A model generated the notes under the pieces. It saw only the letters and a list, made by a program, of their open reading frames with translations, ran no database searches and was not told the origin of the DNA. Shown one piece after another: positions 1 through 5,255 of a stretch of DNA of 5,255 nt. Numbering within the stretch: the stretch's first letter is position 1; every line of letters begins with the position of its first letter. The position numbers and the translations under genes were made by a program. This DNA is from Granulosicoccus sp964437945 (GTDB lineage: Bacteria; Pseudomonadota; Gammaproteobacteria; Granulosicoccales; Granulosicoccaceae), in contig CAYTJF010000321.1 in the NCBI GenBank assembly GCA_964437945.1, positions 1 through 5,255 of the forward strand, given 5' to 3'.

Positions 1-2
1 CA

Positions 3-1340
3 CTACTTACCGAGGTTAGGCAACCAAAGGGCTATGTCTGGCCAGATGATTAGCAGGCCAACAAGAAATATTGCACACCCCATAAAAGGCAGTGCCGCCA
101 CGTATATATCCCGCATCGTCGTACCCGGTGCAGACACGCCTTTCATCACAAACAACAGCAGACCAAATGGCGGTGTGGTGAAACTGATTTCGAGAGCCAA
201 CAAGGTAATTACGGCAAACCAGATTAAATCAAAATCCAGTGTGTGCGCCAGCGGAAAAAAGATCGGTACGGTCAGCAGCATCATTGATAATTGATCCATA
301 AACATGCCCAGAATCAGCAGGATGCCAAACATGATCAGCAGCATCACTATTGGTGCAAGCTCAAAACCGGTTGCCCAGTTGATGAGTCCTGCACTGGCGC
401 CTGAAAAAGCCAGTAACGACGAGAACGTGGCAGAACCGAATATGATCAACAAGGCCATTACCGTGACTCGTAAAGCTCCTTCTACTGAGGCGATGATATT
501 TTTAACGGTAAGCTTTCGATAAGCTGCCGCCAGCAGAAGAACACCGACGCAACCAAATGCTGCAGACTCCGACGGCGTAGACCAGCCATTAAGTATAAAT
601 AATATAACGCCTATAACAACAGACATCATTGGCATAATATCGAATATAACCAGCTTGAATCGTGTCGCCCAGCTGACTTTTTCAACCTCGTATGCGGGGG
701 CAGCGTCAGGGTCGATAAGACACATCACCAGAATCAATAACACGTAAAAAAGCGCCAGTAACAGTCCAGGCACAATGCCAGCGATCAACAGGCGGCCAAC
801 ATCAAGGTTGGCGAGCGTTGCCAGCAGAACCGCCAGGGCAGAGGGGGGTATTAACATGGCAAGTCCGCCGGTGCCAAGAATAGGCCCGATAGCCATGTGT
901 TTTTTGTAACCGCGTTTTTGCATCTCGGGAACCATCAGTGAACCGAGCAGCGCTGTTGATCCCATGGATGAACCGGACAAAGTTGCAAACGCAGTACCAC
1001 CACCAACAGTAACAAACGACAGCCGACCGGGTATGCGCCCCATCAGTTTGTCAATTGCGCTGAACATTCGATTGGCAAGGCCGGTAAAGAAAAATATCTC
1101 ACCCATTAATAGGAACATTGGCACGGGCATAAGATTAAAAGTGGTCACAGTCTGCACGGCATTATTGGCAAGTTGCCCGATACCGCGTGACATTTGTGTC
1201 GAGAGGTCACCGTTGCCCCCCATAAAGATGGTTGCACCAACCATGTTGGCTGCTAAAAACGCCAGCGCTACAGGTACGCCAATGAACATGAAAAACAAAA
1301 TCATGCCCAATAAAAACGCCAGTGCCCAATACCACTCCAC
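3..1340 (-). CDS. dctM: TRAP transporter large permease (DctM family)
   Basis: This is the large, ion-coupled membrane subunit of a TRAP transporter. It forms the transport domain in the inner membrane and takes substrate from the periplasmic receptor, normally driven by a Na+ gradient. The 445 residues fit the family length. The protein is hydrophobic almost throughout, with many membrane helices. DctM landmarks are visible: GSLMVPEMQKRGYKKH around residues 133-148, IPPS at 164-167, AGIVPGLLLA at 187-196, GWSTPSESAA at 252-261, a membrane MD pair at 348-349 and TTPPFGLLLFVMKG at 388-401. The start is GTG: GGAG lies 8 nt upstream, and the frame meets a TGA upstream with no ATG between. The stop is TAG at 3-5, so the gene is complete. 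It follows the small permease gene after 56 nt and is the last TRAP gene seen; anything further downstream is outside the window. The name dctM is family-level; transport of C4-dicarboxylate is not implied. Confidence 0.96.
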   Translation of the reverse strand: MEWYWALAFLLGMILFFMFIGVPVALAFLAANMVGATIFMGGNGDLSTQMSRGIGQLANNAVQTVTTFNLMPVPMFLLMGEIFFFTGLANRMFSAIDKLMGRIPGRLSFVTVGGGTAFATLSGSSMGSTALLGSLMVPEMQKRGYKKHMAIGPILGTGGLAMLIPPSALAVLLATLANLDVGRLLIAGIVPGLLLALFYVLLILVMCLIDPDAAPAYEVEKVSWATRFKLVIFDIMPMMSVVIGVILFILNGWSTPSESAAFGCVGVLLLAAAYRKLTVKNIIASVEGALRVTVMALLIIFGSATFSSLLAFSGASAGLINWATGFELAPIVMLLIMFGILLILGMFMDQLSMMLLTVPIFFPLAHTLDFDLIWFAVITLLALEISFTTPPFGLLLFVMKGVSAPGTTMRDIYVAALPFMGCAIFLVGLLIIWPDIALWLPNLGK

Positions 1341-1348
1341 TAGTTTGA

Positions 1349-1352
1349 CTCC
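1349..1352 (-). promoter_or_regulatory. Ribosome binding site deciding the GTG start of the large permease
   Basis: On the minus strand GGAG stands 8 nt before the GTG codon at 1340. No in-frame ATG lies between the upstream in-frame stop and this GTG. The site is part of a heptamer, TGGAGTC, that occurs twice 14 nt apart (plus-strand 1347-1353 and 1361-1367). The copy nearer the gene has the better spacing. Confidence 0.7.
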
Positions 1353-1396
1353 ACTAGGACGACTCCATCAGGTAATGCACATCGTTATTCGATTCA

Positions 1397-1891
1397 TCAT
1401 TCGTGTACGCCAGCTTCACCGGTGTGCAGCGTGTCCGGGCCGAACACAAACCGCATGAACTGAGTCGCCATTAAAAAGAAGCAGATTGGCATTGGTACCA
1501 GCAATAACCATTTGGGCATGTCCAGGGAACGCATGTCAAAGTCTGCGCGATTGAACGCCTTAAGCGTGGCTTCACCGGTATACCAAACCAGTAATAGACA
1601 AATGATGACACACACAAGTGTAACCAGCCGTGAGAAACCCGGAGCCAATGAGTCGGGTAATGCGGCTGTCAGCATTTCGATATACACGTGGCCTTTAAGG
1701 CGAACCAGCCATGGTGACGCTGCCATGACTATGTACAAGAGTCCGTATTCGGAAAACGTGAAAAAATGCGATGAACCTGAAAACCCCAATGTTCTGGCGC
1801 TGGCCTGAAAAACGATCGCAAACATGATGACAACCAGATATATTCCGGCAAGTATTGCCAGCAGGTTGCATAATTTATCTATCAGGCGCAT
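1397..1891 (-). CDS. dctQ: TRAP transporter small permease (DctQ family)
   Basis: This is the small membrane subunit of the TRAP system, which pairs with the large permease in the inner membrane and is needed for assembly and receptor docking. The 164 residues are normal for DctQ. Four hydrophobic segments are visible at about residues 10-29, 50-66, 86-105 and 127-148. Family landmarks are the acidic residue E48 before helix 2, the RLKGHVYIE stretch (64-72, with G67-H68) between helices 2 and 3, and the SLDMPKW segment (122-128) leading into helix 4. The ATG start at 1891 gives the usual short amphipathic N-terminus, MRLIDKL. No strong Shine-Dalgarno is visible before it, so translation may be weak or depend on structure in the leader. 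The gene lies between the receptor gene (91 nt upstream) and the large permease gene (56 nt downstream). The name is family-level only. Confidence 0.94.
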   Translation of the reverse strand: MRLIDKLCNLLAILAGIYLVVIMFAIVFQASARTLGFSGSSHFFTFSEYGLLYIVMAASPWLVRLKGHVYIEMLTAALPDSLAPGFSRLVTLVCVIICLLLVWYTGEATLKAFNRADFDMRSLDMPKWLLLVPMPICFFLMATQFMRFVFGPDTLHTGEAGVHE

Positions 1892-1910
1892 GGCTTGGAG
1901 TGGGTTGGTT

Positions 1911-1951
1911 AAAATCCCGACTTAATCATGCGGCATGAAAAAGTCGGTTTT
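1911..1951. terminator. Structured inverted repeat between receptor and small permease genes (attenuator or mRNA-stability hairpin)
   Basis: The plus strand reads CCGACTT at 1917-1923 and AAGTCGG at 1941-1947, a perfect 7-bp stem. Inside it, TCATG (1926-1930) and CATGA (1934-1938) form a second 5-bp stem around a CGG loop, with two-base symmetric internal loops. The stem is flanked by AAAA (1911-1914) and TTTT (1948-1951), so a U-run follows it on either strand. The element lies 32 nt after the receptor stop codon in the direction of transcription. Hairpins in this place are known in binding-protein operons, where they partly end transcription or protect the upstream mRNA. The U-run on the transcribed strand is short and interrupted (GATTTTAA), so partial rather than full termination is the better guess. 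Confidence 0.6.
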
Positions 1952-1982
1952 ATTAGTACACAACTTCTTTGGTCAACAGGCT

Positions 1983-2999
1983 TTATTCACCGAAGTACAA
2001 CTTTCGAAGATCATCGTAGGCGTTGTCGCCTCCCATTTCGTCGAGTCGTTCCTTCATTCTGCCCCATGCAGCATCATTGGCCATCTGAAGATACTTTTCA
2101 GACGCCTCAGGTGACATGGAGACGAATTCCATTCCGCGTTTGGTCAGTTCTTCAGCGTCGGCAACTTTGTCTTTCTGACGATCTTCCCAGGACTTGGCTT
2201 CCCATTCAATGACAACATCCTGTATGACCTTTTGTGACTCAGGCGACAGGGCTTCCCAGCTGTCTTTGTTAAAGATCACGCCGATGTCAGTATTGTAGAA
2301 CTCGGGGTCTATTCGATACTTCATGAATTTATCCCACTTAAGGTCCATTAAACCAATTGATGTCCACGCGGCAGCATCAACCACGCCTTTTTCAAGTGCT
2401 GCATAAACTTCTGTGGCAGGCATTGAAGCGGTGGTTGCGTTGAGTGCTTCAAAAAAAGCATGATAGATTGGATTGTCGCGCAGTTTTACACCAGTTAAGT
2501 CAATAACGCCGTCGTCACCGAAATTAAATTCCTGTGCATTGTAGATGTGGAACTTAATGCCGCCATCTATCCACCCAAGGTGGCGTACGTTAAAGCGTTG
2601 TTGGTGGGCCTTGTCCATCAGTTCCGCACCACCGTTTTCGCGGGCTTCCATTGGCGTGACATTGGAGGCAACCATGGCATCGATTTCTGGTACCGAAGCG
2701 CCATAGAAACTGCCTGGGGTATGCACCATGTCTACCACGCCATCGCGAACAGCGTTGGGTTGTTCGAACATGGCAATCGCTTCCGGACCACCTTTAACCG
2801 TAATTTCAACAATGCCTTCGCCTTTCTTGTTGATGTCATCGACCATGGCAAGAAAGGTTTTGGTGTAGACAAGGAAAGTTGGAAACGCATGTACGGCTGA
2901 CACCTTGTCGACAGCAAATGCTGCACCGGGTGCCAATGCCATAGCACTAATTGCGACAGCACTGATTGTGGCCTTACGGAATAGTTTATGTATTTTCAA
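1983..2999 (-). CDS. dctP: TRAP transporter substrate-binding protein (DctP family)
   Basis: This is the periplasmic receptor of the TRAP system. It binds a carboxylate-containing solute and delivers it to the DctQM membrane pair. The 338 residues are normal for the family. A Sec signal peptide covers residues 1-29: basic start (K2, K5, R8, K9), hydrophobic core and a likely cut after AFA, before VDK. The mature protein has the DctP pattern: a GVVDMVHTPGSFY segment (87-99), then TGVKLRDNP (169-177), whose R174 sits where the family's carboxylate-binding arginine is found, then SMPATEVYAALEKGVVDAAA (192-211). The usual VDG of the last motif is VDA here. No lipobox cysteine is seen, so it should be soluble. 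The TTG start is supported by a strong GGAGG 7 nt upstream, and no other start is in range. It is the first gene of the leftward unit, under a likely promoter at 3023-3051. The ligand cannot be told from the sequence. Confidence 0.96.
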   Translation of the reverse strand: MKIHKLFRKATISAVAISAMALAPGAAFAVDKVSAVHAFPTFLVYTKTFLAMVDDINKKGEGIVEITVKGGPEAIAMFEQPNAVRDGVVDMVHTPGSFYGASVPEIDAMVASNVTPMEARENGGAELMDKAHQQRFNVRHLGWIDGGIKFHIYNAQEFNFGDDGVIDLTGVKLRDNPIYHAFFEALNATTASMPATEVYAALEKGVVDAAAWTSIGLMDLKWDKFMKYRIDPEFYNTDIGVIFNKDSWEALSPESQKVIQDVVIEWEAKSWEDRQKDKVADAEELTKRGMEFVSMSPEASEKYLQMANDAAWGRMKERLDEMGGDNAYDDLRKLYFGE

Positions 3000-3006
3000 T
3001 TGGTTT

Positions 3007-3011
3007 CCTCC
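3007..3011 (-). promoter_or_regulatory. Strong ribosome binding site selecting a TTG start for the receptor gene
   Basis: The minus strand reads TGGAGGAAACCAA directly before TTG at 2999. GGAGG has ideal 7-nt spacing, and TTG AAA ATA CAT encodes the expected MKIH start of a signal peptide. This is the strongest Shine-Dalgarno in the window and offsets the weak start codon. It fits the need for high receptor output. Confidence 0.8.
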
Positions 3012-3022
3012 AGTAACTAAAA

Positions 3023-3051
3023 ATTTTATGTTTGATCTATTTTGTCTTCAA
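3023..3051 (-). promoter_or_regulatory. Likely sigma70-type promoter of the TRAP operon
   Basis: Reading the minus strand, TTGAAG (plus 3046-3051) and TAAAAT (plus 3023-3028) are separated by exactly 17 nt. They match the consensus -35 and -10 boxes at 4 and 5 of 6 positions. The surrounding DNA is AT-rich. The predicted start point near 3016 would give a leader of only about 17 nt, enough to hold the GGAGG ribosome site. The call rests on pattern matching only. Confidence 0.5.
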
Positions 3052-3220
3052 TAATGTATTTAATTTACGCGAATCAGTTTCACCAATATCCGGCGCGGCT
3101 GTGAATTCGCATATCGTGGTAACTTAGCATCTACGCAACGGTGTGTCACTCGATCACTGGCTGTAATGCCACGCCGAACAGCGATTGTCTGCGGCATACT
3201 ATACATTTTAATGCTCCCAA

Positions 3221-3260
3221 AGGCGATGAAACGCGATGAGACGCGAAGAATGGCGACAAC
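3221..3260. repeat. Four imperfect 10-bp tandem direct repeats with phased GCGA cores
   Basis: The four consecutive units are AGGCGATGAA, ACGCGATGAG, ACGCGAAGAA and TGGCGACAAC. Each has GCGA at the same place (3223, 3233, 3243 and 3253), exactly one helical turn apart, so all cores face the same side of the DNA. The period is not a multiple of three, so this is not a protein-coding repeat. Position between divergent genes, about 100 nt before the opine dehydrogenase start, suggests a cooperative regulator-binding array. No regulator gene is visible in the window. Confidence 0.6.
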
Positions 3261-3349
3261 TGTGGAGTTTCAGACGCTCTTGTGGCAAGTTATCCTTAGT
3301 TGACTGGCGCGAGTCGGGCAGTCTTCGCAGCAGAATTCGTGATATCAAT

Positions 3350-3354
3350 AGGAG
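3350..3354 (+). promoter_or_regulatory. Ribosome binding site for the GTG-started opine dehydrogenase gene
   Basis: AGGAG stands 6 nt before GTG at 3361. The GTG gives a protein that opens with a first beta strand and the dinucleotide-binding loop at the expected distance from the N-terminus. Confidence 0.75.
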
Positions 3355-3360
3355 CGCAAT

Positions 3361-4464
3361 GTGAAGATAGCGGTACTCGGTGGTGGTAACGGATCTTTTG
3401 CTGCTGCAGCCGATTTAACTGAACAGGGTCACGAGGTACGCTTATGGCGGCGTGATCAATCAGCGATAAACGCATTGTGTGATCACGGTGGTGTCTTAAC
3501 CCTAAAAGATGTTAATGGCCAACGTGATATTGCTTTATCACTGGTCACCAACGATATACAGCAGGCCGTGCACGATGCCGCGCTGATCGTTTGCCCTACA
3601 CCTGCCAATGCACAGATAGATATTGCCAGGCTTCTGTCACCTCACTTAATCGAAAGTCAGGTCGTGTTTCTACCACCAGGCAGTTTCGGCAGCTACATCA
3701 TGGCGAAAATAGTTCGTGATGCTGGCAATACAGCAGACGTTGTCTTTGCGGAGGCGGGCACCTTACCTTATCTAACGCGCAAGCACGGTACCCACACAAT
3801 TGCGATAACCACCCGCGCCACACGATTGCCTACCGGTGTATTTCCAATGCGCCTGCAGCATCACGCGCTTAATGTGATTAAACAGGCATACCCTTCGGTT
3901 GAAGATGCCGGTGATGCGCTGTCGGGTGCATTGATGAACGGTGGTCCGACAATTCATCCGCCACTAATCTTGATGAACGCAGGACCAATAGAACATTTTG
4001 AACACTGGGATATTCATAACGAAGGCACTCAGCCTGCCATTCGTCGTGTAACCGATCAACTGGATGCGGAACGCGTCGCCGTGCGTGAATCGCTTGCTTA
4101 TGGCGCACCGCATTTTCCATTGGCAGATCACTATGATGACCTGCGCGAGGAATGGATGTATGGCAACCTGGCACACGACAAGCTGACTGACTCTGGTGAT
4201 TGGCGTGAACAACTGCTACTGACCAAACATCGTTATATGCGTGAAGATGTACAGATCGGTTTGGCATTTCTGGTATCAGTCGCCGATTGGGCACAGGTTG
4301 AAGCACCCGTCGCAACAGGTTTGCTGGCACTGGGTTCTGCAATCTGTGATGACAATTTCAGAGAAAGCGGTCGCACACTTGACAATCTGGGTCTTGTGCA
4401 TTTGCAACGAGATCAAATGAAATCGCTGCTCATCGACGGCTTGCCGGAAGACTCGCATGGATAA
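3361..4464 (+). CDS. NAD/NADP octopine/nopaline (opine) dehydrogenase family protein
   Basis: Opine dehydrogenases reversibly join or split an amino acid and a 2-oxo acid using NAD(P)(H), in the cytoplasm; bacterial catabolic members oxidise imported opines. The N-terminal Rossmann domain (about 1-165) opens with VLGGGNGSFAAA (5-16), the nucleotide-binding loop. The second strand ends in LWRR (28-31), with basic rather than acidic residues, which hints at NADP(H). The C-terminal helical octopine-DH domain (about 185-345) has NGGPTIHPP (193-201), DAERVAVRESL (235-245), HRYMREDV (290-297) and GRTLDNLGL (337-345). H199 matches the catalytic histidine of this family and D296 is the likely acidic partner. 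The length of 367 is normal. The start is GTG with AGGAG 6 nt upstream. The 3' end overlaps the next gene by 8 nt (ATGGATAA), implying co-translation. The true substrate is unknown; the family also contains members that act on other compounds. Confidence 0.88.
   Translation: MKIAVLGGGNGSFAAAADLTEQGHEVRLWRRDQSAINALCDHGGVLTLKDVNGQRDIALSLVTNDIQQAVHDAALIVCPTPANAQIDIARLLSPHLIESQVVFLPPGSFGSYIMAKIVRDAGNTADVVFAEAGTLPYLTRKHGTHTIAITTRATRLPTGVFPMRLQHHALNVIKQAYPSVEDAGDALSGALMNGGPTIHPPLILMNAGPIEHFEHWDIHNEGTQPAIRRVTDQLDAERVAVRESLAYGAPHFPLADHYDDLREEWMYGNLAHDKLTDSGDWREQLLLTKHRYMREDVQIGLAFLVSVADWAQVEAPVATGLLALGSAICDDNFRESGRTLDNLGLVHLQRDQMKSLLIDGLPEDSHG
4446..4450 (+). promoter_or_regulatory. Ribosome binding site inside the opine dehydrogenase gene for the downstream dehydrogenase
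   Basis: GGAAG lies 6 nt before the ATG at 4457, within the last codons of the upstream gene. Together with the 8-nt overlap it supports translational coupling of the two dehydrogenases. Confidence 0.5.
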
Positions 4465-5255
4465 ACAGATTGCAGCAGTTGGTATGGGCAGGATGGGTCG
4501 TGGTATTGCCATTACATTTGCCTATGCTGGTTACCCGGTAAGCCTGATTGACCTTAAGCCAAGGTCGACAAATGACTTTGTAGCGCTACAAGAGTCGGCA
4601 AGCAAAGAGGTCGCTACCACACTCGAAATGTTGTGTGATTTCGGCATGCTTGAATCGAGTGAGCTGGACCAGATGAAGTCCCTTGTCAGCTACTACAGCG
4701 CCGATAATTTTGCACCAGCACTTAAACAAGCTGCGATTATTTTTGAAGCTGTACCCGAAACACTGGACGCTAAACAATCAGCATTACAAGTAATTTGTGA
4801 GCATGCCTTTAACGAAGCGATTGTTGCATCGACTACATCGACGATACTCTCTGATGAACTACAGTCTTTGGTGACACACCCGCGTCGCTTTTTAAACGCA
4901 CACTGGCTAAACCCAGCTTATCTGGTGCCACTTGTCGAGTTGTCGCCAGCGCAGCAAACCGATCCTCTGGTAACCGAACACATAAAGGCCTTACTGGAGG
5001 AAATTGGAAAAGTGCCTGTCGTGTGTGCGGCAAGTCCTGGTTATATCGTACCGCGTATTCAGGCACTTGCGATGAATGAAGCTGCGCGCATGGTAGAGGA
5101 GGGTGTGGCCACAGCGGAAGATATAGACAAGGCTACTCGCTACGGATTCGGATTTCGTTTCGCTGTGCTGGGTTTGCTGGAATTTATTGACTGGGGCGGT
5201 GGCGATATTTTGTACCATGCCAGTCGTTATATGGCAGCGTCCACCGGTGAAGATC
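4457..5255 (+). CDS. 3-hydroxyacyl-CoA dehydrogenase family protein, 3' end cut by the window
   Basis: The gene is open from ATG at 4457 to the window end; 266 residues are visible, so it is close to complete for a family of about 280-320. It is an NAD-dependent L-3-hydroxyacid-type dehydrogenase. The Rossmann domain starts with VGMGRMGRGIA (8-18), and D32 ending the second strand (SLIDLK) points to NAD+. EAVPETLDAK comes next in the family position. S128, H149 (in NAHWLNPA) and E161 (in PLVE) are spaced exactly as Ser137, His158 and Glu170 of mammalian HADH. P199 stands where Asn208 should be (SPGYIVPRIQ). The C-terminal helical domain continues with NEAARMVEEGVATAEDID and a GLLEFIDWGGGDILYH stretch. 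It overlaps the opine dehydrogenase gene by 8 nt, so the two probably share an mRNA and a pathway. 3-Hydroxybutyryl-CoA, carnitine or gulonate dehydrogenase relatives share this fold; which one cannot be settled here. Confidence 0.9.
   Translation, partial: MDKQIAAVGMGRMGRGIAITFAYAGYPVSLIDLKPRSTNDFVALQESASKEVATTLEMLCDFGMLESSELDQMKSLVSYYSADNFAPALKQAAIIFEAVPETLDAKQSALQVICEHAFNEAIVASTTSTILSDELQSLVTHPRRFLNAHWLNPAYLVPLVELSPAQQTDPLVTEHIKALLEEIGKVPVVCAASPGYIVPRIQALAMNEAARMVEEGVATAEDIDKATRYGFGFRFAVLGLLEFIDWGGGDILYHASRYMAASTGED

Larger units (their letters stand above)
3000..3360. other. Divergent intergenic control region
   Basis: This stretch separates two divergent units and no convincing gene was found in it. 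Its left third is AT-rich and holds the receptor promoter and ribosome site. The centre and right hold a phased four-copy 10-bp direct repeat (3221-3260) and two short inverted repeats, AACT-GTGG-AGTT (3258-3269) and CTTG-TGG-CAAG (3279-3289), whose centres are about two helical turns apart. No strong rightward promoter was found. TTTCAG (3268-3273) with TATCCT (3291-3296) at 17-nt spacing is a weak candidate. A good -35-like TTGACT at 3300-3305 has no matching -10. The poor core promoter next to repeated motifs would suit an activator-dependent promoter, which is an inference. Confidence 0.6.

Noticed and set aside
1354..1368. Four-codon mini-ORF (ATG GAG TCG TCC TAG, minus strand) just before the large permease ribosome site.
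   Set aside because: Too short to support, and it arises from the duplicated TGGAGTC heptamer. No sign of a regulatory role.
964..1458. Plus-strand open frame of 164 codons.
   Set aside because: It lies antisense across the clear DctM and DctQ genes, and its translation shows no recognisable domain. It is a shadow of the real frames.
1928..2212. Plus-strand open frame of 94 codons starting near the hairpin.
   Set aside because: It is antisense to the C-terminal part of the receptor gene, has no recognisable domain and no ribosome site.
3069..3110. Possible inverted repeat GCGAAT...TCAC / GTGAATTCGC upstream of the receptor promoter.
   Set aside because: The arms need a 5-nt bulge and a long loop, so it is not convincing as a hairpin or an operator.
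3195..3212. AT-rich CATACTATACATTTTAAT as a promoter -10 or GntR-type operator.
   Set aside because: No -35 box at suitable spacing, and the palindrome is poor.
3166..3303. Small plus-strand open frame of 45 codons in the intergenic region, opening MPRRTAIVCGILYILML, with further in-frame ATGs at 3211, 3226 and 3250.
   Set aside because: No Shine-Dalgarno is seen before the ATGs (only AGG too close to 3226), no family is recognised, and the frame runs through the 10-bp DNA repeat. Likely chance, although a leader peptide is not excluded.
3878..4342. Minus-strand open frame of 154 codons within the opine dehydrogenase gene.
   Set aside because: The plus-strand frame carries all family motifs. 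The antisense translation is rich in His, Arg and Pro with no domain.

Overview
The window holds two divergent transcription units separated by an intergenic region of about 360 bp. It looks like a Gram-negative, Na+-using bacterium, most likely a marine-type proteobacterium. The reasons are a complete three-gene TRAP transporter, a Sec signal peptide on its binding protein, AGGAG-type ribosome sites and a base composition near half G+C by eye. No rRNA or other phylogenetic marker is present, so the lineage is an inference.

Left part, minus strand: a complete TRAP uptake system in the order binding protein (1983-2999), small permease (1397-1891), large permease (3-1340), all transcribed leftward. 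A plausible sigma70-type promoter lies just upstream of the binding-protein gene. A structured inverted repeat sits in the gap between the binding-protein and small-permease genes, and may make the soluble receptor more abundant than the membrane subunits.

Middle, 3000-3360: a non-coding divergent control region. It carries the dctP promoter, a striking set of four imperfect 10-bp direct repeats (3221-3260) and two short inverted repeats, followed by the ribosome site of the rightward unit.

Right part, plus strand: an octopine/nopaline (opine) dehydrogenase family gene (3361-4464). It overlaps by 8 nt a 3-hydroxyacyl-CoA dehydrogenase family gene that runs off the window end (4457 onward, 266 codons visible). 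In the second enzyme the Ser-His-Glu catalytic constellation is present at exactly the family spacing, but the position of the conserved active-site Asn is Pro.

The layout suggests a small-molecule uptake and oxidation module: a TRAP system imports a carboxylate, possibly an N-(carboxyalkyl) amino acid (opine-like) or a hydroxy acid, and two NAD(P)-dependent dehydrogenases process it in the cytoplasm. The substrate cannot be read from the sequence. The pairing of an opine dehydrogenase homologue with an atypical hydroxyacyl-CoA dehydrogenase homologue is the most interesting feature. No mobile element, CRISPR array, tRNA or rRNA was seen.
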